A stretch of DNA of 39,139 bases from Purshia tridentata (taxonomy: Eukaryota; Streptophyta; Magnoliopsida; Rosales; Rosaceae), in contig QANT01006174.1 in assembly GCA_003254885.1 (NCBI GenBank), forward strand, positions 1 through 39,139, given 5' to 3'. Each line of letters starts with the position of its first letter. Positions within the stretch are counted from its first letter, which is position 1. The notes under the pieces were generated by a model that saw only the letters and a program-made list of their open reading frames with translations, did not search any database and was not told the DNA's origin. Below, piece after piece: positions 21,284 to 34,039 of this stretch. The position numbers and the translations under genes were made by a program.

Positions 21284-22330
21284 TCCAAGAAAGTGGAAAG
21301 GAGTGCAACGAGCGTATCTACAATCCAAGTAAAAGGATCTGGATCAGCAAAAACTGAGACCAAAAAATCATATAATCGAAAATCACCCACACACAGTCAG
21401 CATAAATTTCAAATGGTTTGATAGCCATTGTGAAAAACCAACATAATCAATCATTTTCTATCATAGTTTCCATCAATTTGAGTATATTATCATTATAATA
21501 CAAAATTAAAGGTGCTGATTATTCAAAATAGTTATAAGGATTTCAGATATGCAAACTCTATAACCAAGCAATAATGGTACGCCACCACCCACAAAAAGAT
21601 TGATATCATGGACCATATTCAATCTCATTTTCGGGTGTTGAGCCAATGAATTTGAATCTACCACATATATGGGAAGCTTATTGGCTGAGAAAATTATCAT
21701 CCAGAATTTTCTGGAGTTGCTTTGACTTTCATTCTTAGGAAAAATAAAAAATTCAAAAACTAAAAATCTAGTAGCTATGAAAAAAACATGATGCATGCTT
21801 CATATAGAAATCACACCAGAACTTCACAAACCCAGAAAACTGCATATGCTTACTTAAATACTTTATTCTACATAAACCTCAAACACAATGCGAACAAATT
21901 CTGAACTAAAACCGAGATTCAGAGCTTTAAACACCGATTATGCAAGGATTAAGTGTGAGGCAGAGCTCTTCAAATTGAAAATTCGAGCTTAATTTCAACA
22001 AAATTAAACCGAAACATATGGAAAGAAAAAATCAAAGGAGGAGGAACAAAGACATACCCGAATAACTAGAAGCGATGAGAGGAAGTGGGTTGGAATCGAT
22101 ATTAAAGATTGCTGGAAATAGCCAACAAACAGAATTATTACAAGAGGATTAAAATTAGCTAAAATTATATACCAAAGCAGCGAAGAAATCGCAGCTAAAA
22201 ATAGGAGCAGAGAAATAAACGGAGATGAGAGGAGCCTACCTCGTCACACGGAGTTGATCCATCAGTCTCTGTACGCTCTCTCTCTCTATCTCCCTCCAAT
22301 CTCAGCCTTTTCAATTTCTATTTTTATTTC
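21284..22330 (-). promoter_or_regulatory. WEB gene 5' UTR introns and promoter
   Basis: On the minus strand, good splice donors occur at 22239-22238 (GACGAG then GTAGG) and 22057-22056 (TTCGG then GTATGT). An acceptor-like TTGTAG precedes the short leader before the ATG. A CT-rich tract on the plus strand (GA-rich on the gene strand) at 22270-22310 looks like the start of the leader. I infer one or two introns in the 5' UTR, possibly with alternative first exons. The 96-codon minus-strand frame at 21506-21796 is within this intron and is not recognised as a gene. Confidence 0.45.
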
Positions 22331-22420
22331 TTTTTGTTTGTAATTATTTTTCATGAGGCCGTGGCTGGCTACTGGCTTCCATCAACTTCTTCATTAATCT
22401 CTTGTGCTTGTTTTTGCGTT

Positions 22421-22685
22421 TTGACCAAAATCGGAATGACAGGGGCGTTGTCCATTGCGTGGTTCAGCTCAGCTCTATCAGCTCAGCTGCCCTTTTACGT
22501 CCAGCTCGCCCCCTCACTTTTTACGCGTCGTTTCTGTTTGTTTAAAACTATTATTGACCAAAATCGGAATGACAGGGGCGTTGTCCATCGCGTGGTTCAG
22601 CTCAGCTCTATCAGCTCAGCTGCCCTTTTACGTCCAGCTCACCCCCTCACTTTTTACGCGTCGTTTCTGTTTGTTTAAAACTATT
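22421..22685. repeat. Recent tandem duplication, 133-bp unit, upstream of WEB
   Basis: Segment 22421-22552 is repeated at 22554-22685 with about two substitutions (CATTGCG/CATCGCG and GCTCGCCC/GCTCACCC). The unit contains GGTTCAGCTCAGCTC and ends TTTGTTTAAAACTATT. It lies just upstream of the inferred WEB transcription start and may alter its promoter. Confidence 0.92.
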
Positions 22686-22689
22686 TTCT

Positions 22690-23857
22690 AAGACGACTTT
22701 ATCAAAAGAAAAAGGGAATTTTCACTAAAGGATTTGATTATGTTGTGCACAACTCACCACTTTATTTTTTTAGCACTATTTATAGTTGGGGAATAAGTTG
22801 TATTAATAAATTTACACATGAAATATCATTGTATGAGGCTTAAACTAATAGACTATTATTACATGAGAATAATTGGTGTTGCGAAAAATGTAATAGCTAA
22901 TTATAAATTGAAGTGAAAATTAAAAATTATAGTGTGTTTTTGTAAATGATGTGATTTAAATATCTATAAAGAGCTTAAATTAGTTGTTAAATTGACATAC
23001 AAAATTAAAAAAAATTGAATCTCAATCATAACTTATAACTTACTCATTTAAGAGTTCATATTATAAATTTATTATAGTTTGTATTTTTTAAACTTAGACT
23101 ATAAAATATCAAAATTGAATATTTCTTTTATAAAAACTTGTCAATCATTGCTTTAGCTTGGTCCTTTTATAGTTGTGGACAGCTACTAAGAGGGATGTAT
23201 TTTTCAAGCCATATTAGTTGAAGCAATTATCCATATGGGTTGCTTTCCTTATTTTTCCTTATTTTTATATAAGAAAGAAGAAAATATATAAGAATTGACA
23301 TTGATATGTTGAAATTTTGGTTCCCTCAACACAAAATGACCAAAAAACACGATTATTTAGATTTAAAGACCACATCATCTCAAAAAAATTGATTATCCTT
23401 TTTCTTTTTTTGGGCCACTTAATCATATTGGGTTTAGGACATCAAACTCAATTATAGATAAGATAAAATTAAATAAAGACACCGCCCCTCTTATGAATCA
23501 TGTGATCCATGTCTTGACTTGCTTGGTCGAAGAGGATGGAGATACACTCTGTATTTCAAAATGACTCTTTTACCCATGCAACGGACTTTTCACCCAACGG
23601 TCCAAAATGCCCAAGTCCAAACCAGAAAACGATGTGAAAAACATAAATATAGCAAGTTGGGAGGGACCATTAAATTAGTTTACTTTTTTTGGACATCTGG
23701 ATTAGTGTTGGAGTTTGGAGTAACGGAGTTGGTAGAAAATCCCAACGGTTATCTGAGACTGAGACTGAGAGTGAGAGACAGCGATAAGAAGCTTCTCCGG
23801 GCTCTGAAATGAGAAAAAGAATCTTCTATTTCTGTGGGCATGGAGTTTGGGATTTGT
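22690..23857. other. Intergenic AT-rich region
   Basis: No recognised gene. A 97-codon plus-strand frame at 23519-23812 has no family resemblance. The GAGACTGAGACTGAGAGTGAGAG run near 23755 is simple sequence. Confidence 0.45.
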
Positions 23858-24381
23858 GGAGGGCATTATATATATGTTGGATAATTTAGCTTCTTTTTTC
23901 TGACACTACATCTTGCCACGTCCTATACGTATGTTTCTTGTGGTACACTTCAAAACTCATTTGATAGGACTTGTTTACAAGTACACATCATCTACGTGCA
24001 TTCCTTTTAATTTTCTTGAAAAATCAAAATATAAAGAGTAATAATAATTACTATTGTTACCTTTTTCTTTTGTTAAGTGAAAGATTGCATGTATTTATTG
24101 TGTAACTCCTTAAGTATAACGTTATTAATCATTTTGTACATATAGTTAATGTGAGTCAATTAAATAGTAAAGATAATAATCATTAAAGAAATTGTGTTTT
24201 CATGACAATATGGAGGGCATTATATATATGTTGGATAATTTAGCTCCTTTTTTCTGACACTACATCTTGCCACGTCCTATACGTATGGTTCTTGTGGTAC
24301 ACTTCAAAACTCATTTGATAGGACTTGTTTACAAGTACACATCATCAATAATCATTAAAGAAATTGTGTTTTCATGACAAT
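23858..24381. repeat. Tandem duplication of a ~354-bp unit with an internal 182-bp deletion in one copy
   Basis: Copy A runs 23858-24211. Copy B starts at 24212 and matches 23858-23992 as far as 24346. It then jumps to a match of 24175-24209 at 24347-24381. Bases 23993-24174 are absent from copy B. The copies differ by only a few bases (TAGCTTC/TAGCTCC, ATGTTTC/ATGGTTC), so the event is recent. Confidence 0.92.
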
Positions 24382-26108
24382 TACCTAAACTCTTGAATAA
24401 ATTTTGAGGTTGGGTGTGATGAGTAAATAAGTGGGTGCAAATAGGTACACGAATAAATCTCCTACTAAAAGAAGGCCCATTCTTATAAACAAAAATGAAA
24501 AGAGCCCATTGTCCTTAAAAAAAAAAAAAAAACAGAGAAAACGTAGAGGTGTCTTTTGGGCCTTAAGTGAGATGGTGGGGACAAGGAGAGAGAGTACGAG
24601 ACCCATTACATGCTCACATTTCTAATTCTATTTCTACCTACTCCTCCTGACTCAGTAGACCATGTTTGTACTTAATTTGCTGAGTGCTCATCATATGGAT
24701 TCTTAAGACTCAGGCAATTAGTTATTAGAAAAAAAAGGGTCATTTAATGGTAGTTGAATTAATAAACCATATATAATGGACTTTGATGATAATTTACGTG
24801 TACTTGTGATGGCATTAATTTATTCTGGGCCACGGGATTTCTTAGAAATATATATATGGAACTTTAGTTGGTGCACCTAAATTGATATTAAGCTCAACTA
24901 ATCTTTCATCATCCTATCCCTTTCTCTATCCTAACCAAATTATTGAGTTATTGGCATTGCCCTCCACAATGAATATATATGGTGCCCAATTACCAAACTA
25001 TTTACATAGCTCGACTCATGAGCGAGATCAATAATGGATTTGAGATAGTGGTCAACCATTTCTTTAATTCCACATCTCTAGCTGCCTGTTTCTTTAAAAA
25101 AATGTATAAAATGAAATGACATGGCAAATTAAAGAATTTAAAAACACCACCAATAAATGATGTACTTATATTATTCATTATGCAATAAACAAATGAACTC
25201 ATATAATTAATTATGTAAGTGCCCATAGTGATTTATGGGTACGTAAAGACATATATTCATATGAATATGTATATATCTATAATGAATTATGGCTACATAA
25301 AAGAATGTACCCATACACTTATGTACCAATATCTATGTGAGTAAAATGTATCCCTATATAAATTAAATGTAGTAATATGCGTGCATAAACCTATGTATCA
25401 AACCAAAAGCAAGAATAATCGCATAGTAAATGCATTGTGAATAATGTATGGGTACATCAAAACATTAATCAGTTAATAGAATATATGGAAAACAAAAAAA
25501 CAAAAAAAAACCAAAAAACCATACATTAAGAACACTCACACCAGACACGGTTAAAACATAGAAAGCCAACACCACCAGCCAAAAAATTCCCATGAAAAAG
25601 CCAAAACATAGGAAAAAAACTCCGTAGAGAAGCCAAATCATAGGAAGATGAATTGATAGAACTGAAATGGCCGTACAAGACTGAAAATGTAAGACTTATG
25701 AATTGAATCTCTATATTTTTCTATTTTGGTAAGCTATATATGATTTTAAGTTGTGGCCAAAATAGTTATAAGGTGAAGCCCAAAATTTTGTCTAAATAAA
25801 ATGATGAGTATACGGTTAGTTTAAGAAATGAATAAATGAGAGATTGTTAAGAAAAAAGGAAAATGATATAAATTAGAATTAACGCACAAGGTTTTAATCA
25901 AAAAACTAGGATGACGGAGGATGGCGGATGGAAACCTAATTTCTTCATATTAATATCCATGAACAAGAAATAACAGCTGGGATAATGTCTCACGTAAATC
26001 TATTCACACATAAGTTAAAAGAAAAACATCCCACATATATATGATGATATGAGTATATGCCATATGGTACTATAAAATAAAAAATCAAAAAGCGTACAGA
26101 GATCGATT
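24382..26108. other. Intergenic AT-rich region downstream of GUX2
   Basis: Contains a poly-A run at about 24518-24533, a perfect 16-base palindrome ATATTCATATGAATAT at 25253-25268, and a stretch of loosely repeated words (ATGTACCCATAC-like) at 25200-25460. The right end should include the GUX2 3' UTR. No gene was recognised. Confidence 0.45.
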
Positions 26109-28199
26109 CTATGCCACCAGCGTATGTTTACGTCTAGGATCTGTAACATTGATCCGCCAATGCTCATCCGAAAACCCAATCTTCCTAGCCCGCCTCCGTT
26201 CCCACTCCAAGTCAGTCTTCCTCCTCTTCGTCAAAGCACAAAACCTCTGCAGCCTCTCGTCCATGGCGTCATGAATCCTCCACCACCTCTCATGCGCCAC
26301 GTCACTCGCATAAACCCTTTGATCCCCCACGTCCCAGTTGCAGTCGTAGTCCCTATAACAAAGCCAAGGCTTCCAACCCAAGTAATGAATCGAATACAGC
26401 TTCGGAGGGTCCGACCTGAACAGCTCGTTTTTAACACTTGCCTCGTTCGTCGTGTTTGCCCAAAAATTCTTCAGGAAGTTCACGCGCCTCGGCATGCGGT
26501 GCCACCACACGAACACCTCGTTGAGAAAGCCCTGGTCCCCACCGTTGTACGAAACGATGTCGTTCCGTTGCTCCATCAAAAACTGAAACGTACAGTTGGA
26601 GGGCTCGATGACCATGATGCCGGAGTTGAAGAGGTAGACGTCGTTGCCGGTGGCCGACATCTGGGGGAAGTGGAAGAGGAGGTCGAGGTTTCGAAGGACG
26701 ACGATGTCGGCGTCGATGAAGATGAGCTTGTCGTAGTCGGTGAGCTGCCATAGGCGGAACTTGCTGTAGTTGTACTCGTTGTAGGTGCCCTTTTCGGACC
26801 TCGGGTTTCGGATCCGTTTGATGAAGTGGAGTTTCCACCCGGCGGATGCGAGGGCCTGGCGTTTGGGAGCGGAGATGGAGTCGTCCAGGAGGAGGATGAG
26901 GTCGCGTTTCGTTCCGGTTTGGATGAGGCTCTGGGCCAGGGTTATGGCTCCGCAAACGTACGATTCGGAGGAGTGGAGGACTGTGACGTAGGCTTCTCGT
27001 TTGTTGCTTGTCTTTGTGCTGCTTTGGATCTTGGACAGATCGTACACTTCGTCGATTCCTGTTACCATGGATTCTCCGTTAATATATTCTTTATTTAATA
27101 TTAATTATTTATAATATATTTATTAATAATAATAATAATAATAATAAGTTAACGATTCTGATAATAAGATGGAGGAATTTGAGGGATATATACCTTGTCC
27201 CCAAAGGGGCAAAGCCAGATTACATGTTCCAACAGGCAATGAAACCTTTTGCTCTAATCTACCCATCTCTGGCTCAAACAACCACCAATTCCCTTGTCGT
27301 CTCACCAAGTCATCACACCTAAAAATCTCCAGCATTGGTCTACAATTGCTCCAAAACACCACTTTGGTCCTCCAATTCCTGTCCCTCTTCCCCTTTTTGA
27401 CAGCCATATTTGCCACTATGAGATGAACTTGCAGCCTAAACACCTCCCTCCTCCACCCCTCTTCGGGGTACTTGCATGGCAACTTGGCAACCACCATGTC
27501 CATGTTCTCATAAATTCCAAACTCCGGCATTGGTATCTCCGGGCAAGTTGGCACATCGCTTTCTTCCTCTTCGTCGATCCACTCGGGAAACAAGTCTTCC
27601 CACTTGAAACTCTCCGAGACCCGGTCGAAATGGATTTGTATAGTCTTCCCATGCTTATTCCACTCACTCACATCATATTCTTCAAAATTCACCATACCTA
27701 TCTTCATCCCCCTCCCCATTCCACTCAAAAAGCTTGGTACCTCTATCTTGCTCATATTCCCTTTAGGCTTTGGTACCTTGTACTTTGCCTCCACCAATAC
27801 TTCCTTCTTCATGATCTTCATCCCATTATCCCCCTACACATTAATTTCACAACAAAACAATATGTAATAACTTAATGTTAAACCAAATCCATAAACTGAA
27901 AGAAAACAACATTGTACTTGGGTTAAAATTAAGATATGTTCAGGCTCGATTCCCTGTGAAAAACAAGAAACAACATTGTACTAGGGCATGCAGCCTCACC
28001 TTACCTTGTGATGACACTCGCGCAATGAGCACTTAATAATCGATGCTGCGTTCTCATAGTAGATGGACGAAGATGGCTGGAGAAGAAGAACAGCGTAGAT
28101 AACAAAAAAGAAACCAAGGAAAACCAAGTTTATTCGAATGACCAGAGCCTTAGAAGGAACGGCCTTCAACATCTTTTGAAGACCATGTCCTTCAATCAT
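26109..28199 (-). CDS. GUX2: UDP-glucuronate:xylan alpha-glucuronosyltransferase, GUX2 type (GT8)
   Basis: Three exons, 28199-28005, 27833-27194 and 27058-26109 (TAG), encode 594 residues. It adds glucuronic acid side chains to the xylan backbone in the Golgi. The ATG at 28199 is the first in frame; the frame upstream starts only at a TTG. A short cytosolic tail is followed by a membrane anchor at about residues 19-40 (LVFLGFFFVIYAVLLL), giving a type II protein. A plant-specific stem region has KIGMVNFEEYD, LFPEWIDEEEE and WRREVFRLQVHL. The GT8 domain has REAYVTVLHSSESYVCGA, the metal-binding DxD motif FIDADIVVLRNLD (Asp394, Asp396) and YNGGDQGFLNE. The N-terminus and the PLWGQGIDEVYDLSKI joint resemble GUX2 more than GUX1 or GUX3. 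Catalytic motifs are intact. Confidence 0.93.
27125..27147. repeat. (AAT)n microsatellite
   Basis: About seven AAT units in the 135-base second intron of the GUX2-type gene. Confidence 0.9.
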
Positions 28200-30634
28200 C
28201 TTGGCCAAAAGGTACGGTGTATTGCTTGAAAAGGGGACCCCTATATATATCTAACTATTTAGACCACGTTTAAGGTTAATGAATCAGCTGGGTTAATCAG
28301 TAGCTATACTAGCTAATCAGAATGATTAATTATAATAAGAAGGGTTTGGCAGTATAGTGGTTACAGAACACAGACAGCGAAGTTAGAGTAAATCTCAAAG
28401 AAAGCCAGACCATTCATAAGGCTCCAACTGTCGTTTCCATGTCTTGGACTTGCTTTCTCTCGCAAACAACAAATTAATGAGGTCGCAGAGCATCAAATTA
28501 AACTTTGCTTCTTCCGCATCATGTTTCGCCTGATAGTAATACTTATGGTTGTGGACAAATTGTGTTTTTCCAAATTCCATATATGCCCTTGCACAAATTA
28601 CCTTGGTTATAATTAAAGTAATTAAAACAAGTTTATTCTGACTAAATAATCAGACTGAGAATCAAAATTATTTAATCTCACGTTATAAGTTAGTTAAGTA
28701 ATCATTCTTATAAATGGTAAATCCATTCATCTCTAAGAATTAAGAATGTATTTATAAAACCCTTGTGGTTTTCATTTTTTTTTTTCATAACCCTTTTTGT
28801 TTTCAAATTGTCTTTTTTCCCGTCAAGTAAAAGCAATATATGGGGGAGGCGGTAGTAAATTTTGGGGGGAGAATGGTAAAATACTAATATGACTCATATT
28901 ATATGAGTGCTTTAAAGTGAATACAAAGGTATCCAAGCAAGGTAGAGGGGCAGCCGGCCATCCAACTCCAACAACTATTTGGTTGGCCCGTCAACTTCTT
29001 ACATGCAAAGGAAATGTCGTTTTTACCCCTTACGAAATTCCGAGGCTCCACCAATTTCCGTTCTCAAATTATTTTATCCGCTTTATAATTATTCTTCATT
29101 ATAAGTAATCAGTAGGTTAGATATCAGTACATCACGGATCATGAAATGATATAAGTACATGTTTTGCTCGACAATGGTCCAATCGCATGGTAAACTATCA
29201 CCAATTTTATCAACATCATCTGATTTGGGACCAACTGGGGATTGGGTCTCTAGTAAATTCCATTTATTTTCTTTAGATTATAGTCCATGAATTTTATTTA
29301 CTTTTCCTTCACATGCAAATTCCATGAACCTATCAGTAAAAATACTCAACCAAACCACTTTTGTACTACCACAGCTCCACAGCTCACTAGCAACAATTAA
29401 CATCAAAAATCTCATTTTTCACAAATAAAACGAGCACAAGGAAATAAATTACATTACAAGCTTCACCCATTTCCATCCCCTTCATTTTTCCAGTACCTAA
29501 AACGACTAAATTAGTAAAAATTTCAACAACCCTCACCAAATGCGCAGAAGCAAACAAAACCCAAACACAGAATTCTCATATACAATAAATTTCTTGGCCG
29601 CAAACTGTTTTCCAACAGGACAACCAACCTTAAATTTTGTTGGGCTGGGGTTTGGTGGTTGACATTTCTCTGCGGCAAACTATTTCTCATGTGCATGGAC
29701 AATCAAGCTTAAAATATTTTTGCTTTTGATTAATGTGGGTCAAATAATTGTGGTGCATATTATGGGAAGTTATTATGTGGCTACGAATAGCAAGAATGGG
29801 AAGGGCCAGAGGGTTAGAGAAAGAAAGAAGTGAATGATGAATTTGAAAATGTCATATTTGAAAAGAATTCATATGATATAAGAATAATGATTAGGGACAT
29901 CAATGAAATTTAATATTGGACAAATGGGTTACACTGTTACACAAAGCAATCCAAATCCCATCAGTCGGCCTAGTTCTCATACCCAATGAAAGAAACTATT
30001 CTGACCCATTTCTGAAAGAGGCAAAACCTTGAGTAGTTTAGAGTCTGGGTCTATCAAAACTAGCATCTGAACACAGTCGTTTTGCCAGACACTTTGAAGG
30101 GTTGCATGGATAAGGGTAATCTACTCACATTCTACATAGCACTCCTGTGATAACACTATATGATACTGTGGTTTCACATTAAGCCTTTCAAGATGTGTAT
30201 AACACAGGAGTTGAAGTGCAACATGGTACTTAAATAGTTGAAGACTTAGAGGTCTAAATCCCTCCTTGAGCTCTGAAAATTTAATACACTCTAAAGAGAA
30301 CAATGATATGAAATTTATCAAACTGTACAGATACACTACAACCGATTTCCATTAGTGTTCACTGTTGGCAATTCACTGACCTCCACCAATATATATTCAG
30401 GTTGTTCCATTTTCTGCTATATTCTCTTCCAAGCTCAGCTTCCCTTTGCATATTGTTGACCAACTACAAAGCCTCTAACCGTGTCTCTAGGAATTCATAT
30501 TGCTACAAGGGAAAAAGAAAGAGGGGGTGAGCATGATGGCTGGCCTGCTTTATTACGAGCCTCTGGGAACATTCAAATACCGCACCTCTAAATAAACTTC
30601 TTGTATGGTTAGTTGAAGTTGGGCTCTATTGGAT
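28200..30634. other. Spacer between TIC22-type and GUX2-type genes
   Basis: It includes the GUX2 promoter on the left and the TIC22 3' UTR on the right. A 61-codon minus-strand frame at 28395-28580 has no recognised family. A weak duplication is visible around 29596-29640 and 29668-29718 (GCAAACT then TTAA with similar spacing). T-rich runs occur near 28775. No RNA gene or transposon end was recognised. Confidence 0.45.
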
Positions 30635-33251
30635 TCAGGCTTTAACCACATCTTGAATGTGTTGGGAGTAGCTTTTTCCAGGTGGAATAAAAATCAGATC
30701 TTCCCAGCCTGAATTCTTCTCACTTATCTGCATTCACATTATAATGCTTTTAACAAAAATACTAGACTCATAAGTGCATGTAATTCCTGCAATTATAATG
30801 CTTTTAACAAAAATACTAGACTCATAAGAGCATGTAATTCCTGCAGCTGCAGTTACAAGACTAAGTACCTCCATTTTTCTCAAAACATCTTCCAGACTAC
30901 CAACCTGTTGAAACAATTTAATGAAAGAGTGAGAATGAAATATTGAAACGAAAAGGCTCATCAAAACTTATGTTTCCGCTTTGTACATTGAATTTTTCTT
31001 TTTTTTCCCCAAGAAAGCAAGTTATTACTTAGCATTTCTATATTGAGGAGCCATATGCATTTTTCTTTCCCTATTTTTCCATTCTCCTGAAAGTGCTTTA
31101 ACATCAACTATCTAAAAATGTATTTCAAATTGATGGCAGCTTATTTTATACCATAATATGCTGAGAAACCCCTGGTCCTCTGGATGCTCTAGAGACCTTT
31201 GACAATTCTTTTTCTATATCTTCCTGCATGGTCGAATCAAAATTTAACCACAGCTAAATCAATCTCATAAATGCAAGTGACTTAACAAAGTAATGCACCA
31301 ATAAGAGCTCAAAGCTTCAAACCCACCTTAGTGAAATATATTGGGCAGTAACGCTTGTTTTTCTTCTTCACAACCAGAAGGTCGGACTGTAAACAGAAAC
31401 TACTCATAAGATACATTTCCATATTCACACAGGCAAGCAACAAGACAATCAATTCTACTGCCCAGCAATTGCCCTAAAGCTAAGGATCACAATGTGACAA
31501 CTCTACTGCCTGGGAACTTACACGAGCCCATACAGTCGGGCAATCTCCAAATATTGAAAAAGTTTTTTTTCAACATATCACGTAAATGCATTACTCACAA
31601 ATGGACAATGCTACTGCTACCCATACTATGCATTACAAAGTTGGAAGTGCTCATTTCCTGGATCCCCCTACCCAAGAGTTTTTGAAGTACTCTTGCTATC
31701 AAAGAAGACCATTGTAATCAACAAGTAGATTAGCCTACCTGAAAAACAGGAACCCCATCAAATGCACTCCTGTCACTGGCTTTGAGCTGCAAAACAGAAA
31801 ATATTACTGTGAGCAAGTCTTAATTGTTTCAGCAAATGAAATCAAACAATCATGAGATATATGCCCAGTTTGAATTGTTTTAGCAGATACAGTCAACTTT
31901 TTTACAGGATATGTCATGTTTAGAAGCATAAGAATAGCTGTCACAACACAATTAAACATGTTGTATGTATCTGATGTATCGATTTTATCAAAGCTAATCA
32001 TTCCCACTATGTGCTAGAAAATTAATTTCAAACAAAGAAGCATACTTCAAACAACATGGCTGACAAGGCTTAGCATTATACACAGTCAAACAACATACTT
32101 CAAATATATAAAAATTAGAAAACTAACCTCAAGTGCATTCTTTATTTGAACTGGATCAGGCAAAAATCTGAATGCAATTCCTTCAACCTTCAGCATGTAT
32201 ACCTGCAAGACGCAGGAGAACAAGAAGCTAAATAAGTAAAAAGTATGGATCTTCCAGTGTACATAACATTTAAGTTCAAGGCAACAAGTAATATGGTAAC
32301 TATAGAGCAGAACAAGAGACATTGTCACACTTGGAATGGGGCACAAGCCACACGACCACCTTAACTTCGATAATCTAAGATCAAATTCATTAGGGTGTAC
32401 TATCGATGGCACCATCCCCAACAATGGTTAACGAGCAAGTTCACAGGCAAAGTCATAGTATTTAAAACTCGGTACCCAACTTGAGTATTCTGCTCTATCA
32501 AAAACAGGAACAATCTATATAAACAATTCAATTAACCAGCATTAGCACTACCACTACATAGATTTCAGACAGCTAAACTCCAAAAACTCACCTGGTCAAG
32601 CGTAATCGGGACAACCTTAGCTGCACTTCGAAAATCTCTTTTCCGCAACCGAACCTGAATCATTAAAATAACATACACATATTTCGAATCACTGACTTCT
32701 GACTTCTAACAGTCACAACTTGATTAAAAGTAATTTTTTATTGAAAATTAGAAGCATATAAATTACACTGAAACGAGCTTAAAATGCAGCTAATTACTCC
32801 ATCTAATTAAGCTTTCCCTCCAAAAAAATAAAATAAAACCAGAATGAAAACTAACTTGAGCGAGAAAGGCTTCGGCGTCTTCCTGGCGAAAGCAGAGGAG
32901 GCCAATGGACTTGGCTTCATTGGGATCAGAGATAAGCACGAACTCATTGTTCGAATTGCTAACCGTATACACCGCCGTGCCAACCAGGCTCTTCGCCACG
33001 TGGTCGGAGCTGATTGTCGCGGCCAAGGCGTGGTTGTGCTGAGCCAGACACGCCAATGGCAGACCACCCGAAGCTGAGAGCAGCCGCCTGCCCACCGCAG
33101 GAGGGAAGTTTCCGGCTATGGTTTCGGCGAGCCGCTTGGTGTCTTCGAGCCGGCTGGAGAGCTCGGCGCCGAGCCGGAGGCAGTGCTGGTGTATGAAAGT
33201 GGAGAGTGAGAGCAGAGGGTTTGAGCGCGCGTAGGGTTTTGGGGACTCCAT
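30635..33251 (-). CDS. TIC22: TIC22-IV-type chloroplast protein import component
   Basis: Eight exons on the minus strand: 33251-32856, 32654-32592, 32202-32128, 31786-31739, 31386-31327, 31223-31152, 30904-30869 and 30727-30635 (TGA). They encode 280 residues. The first exon holds an N-terminal targeting region starting MESPKPYARSNPLLSLSTFI. The family core follows with TAVYTVSNSNNEFVLISDP, IGLLCFRQEDAEAFLAQ, KVVPITLDQVYMLKVEG, IAFRFLPDPVQIKNALE, FDGVPVFQSDLLVVKKK, RYCPIYFTKEDIEKEL and the end GWEDLIFIPPGKSYSQH. TIC22 sits in the intermembrane space of the chloroplast envelope and assists preproteins moving from TOC to TIC. It matches the TIC22-IV form in both N-terminus and core. All exons join in phase 0, so the reconstruction is secure. 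Confidence 0.93.
30738..30844. repeat. Tandem 54-bp duplication inside the last TIC22 intron
   Basis: The segment 30738-30790 (starting ATTATAATGCTTTTAAC) recurs at 30792-30844 with one clear substitution (AAGTGCATG/AAGAGCATG). It makes up most of the 141-base intron 7, so the intron has roughly doubled in length recently. Confidence 0.93.
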
Positions 33252-34039
33252 GTCTCTCAGAATGTGTTGCGAGAAGTAGAGTGAACGGCGTTTTTGGCTT
33301 ACGCTTTAATGTTGTCGAATGTCGAAGGATTCTTGGTGTGTTTATCCTCACTTGCGATTGTGTAGCGTGGATGACACGTTCCAATTATTTAGATGGTGTT
33401 ACATACCTTGTGGCTGAGCGCGTGTGGATAGGATTGAACTTTACCAAGAAGCGCTGCTAGAGTTAGCGGTTTCAGCAGAGGGGTTGCTGGCTGCGTTTAA
33501 TGTGTGAATTCACTGAATTGTGGACCGCTTTGCAAAGAAAACCAATTACGCAAACGTCCAACTTGGATCTTCTTCTAGACTTCAACTTGGAAGTTCGAAC
33601 CCTTCTTCAATCGTCTTTGAGCTGTAGTTCATGGCCCAACCCATTAGATCGAGCTTACAGTTTCCCATAACTCAAGTCCACCCCTCAAGCCCAATAGGCC
33701 ACAATTCTTGCTCTATCTCTAGTTGTAGTTGCTTCACTAGACCCAGCTGATTCGATATAGCAATAATTGTATTTGTACAATCAACAAGGTTCTTTCTAAT
33801 AGTTATTAATGAAAAAGCAATATTTTGTTTCATAATTGATAAACACACAAAAAATAGATAATTTGTAGGCTAACCCATATGGTAACCATATGGTAATATG
33901 GTCGATCATGTTACCACTTCCTTATCGATCTATCATTGTCTAATTTTTGTTTTCACTAATACTATGTGACACTAATATAAATCTTAAATTTTGGATATCA
34001 ACTATGTGACAAAAATAAATTTTGGGTCATTCTAGAAAT

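Noticed and set aside
23519..23812. 97-codon plus-strand frame
   Set aside because: No ATG-proximal context, no recognised motif and a simple-sequence C-terminal part; probably chance.
26124..26991. Plus-strand frames of up to 209 codons and an overlapping minus-strand frame of 174 codons
   Set aside because: They overlap the GUX2 glycosyltransferase exon in other frames. Their Pro/Arg- and Val-rich composition is typical of shadow frames.
32959..33384. 141-codon minus-strand frame overlapping the TIC22 first exon
   Set aside because: Different frame from the TIC22 exon, which is confirmed by eight in-phase exons; Arg/Pro/His-rich shadow.
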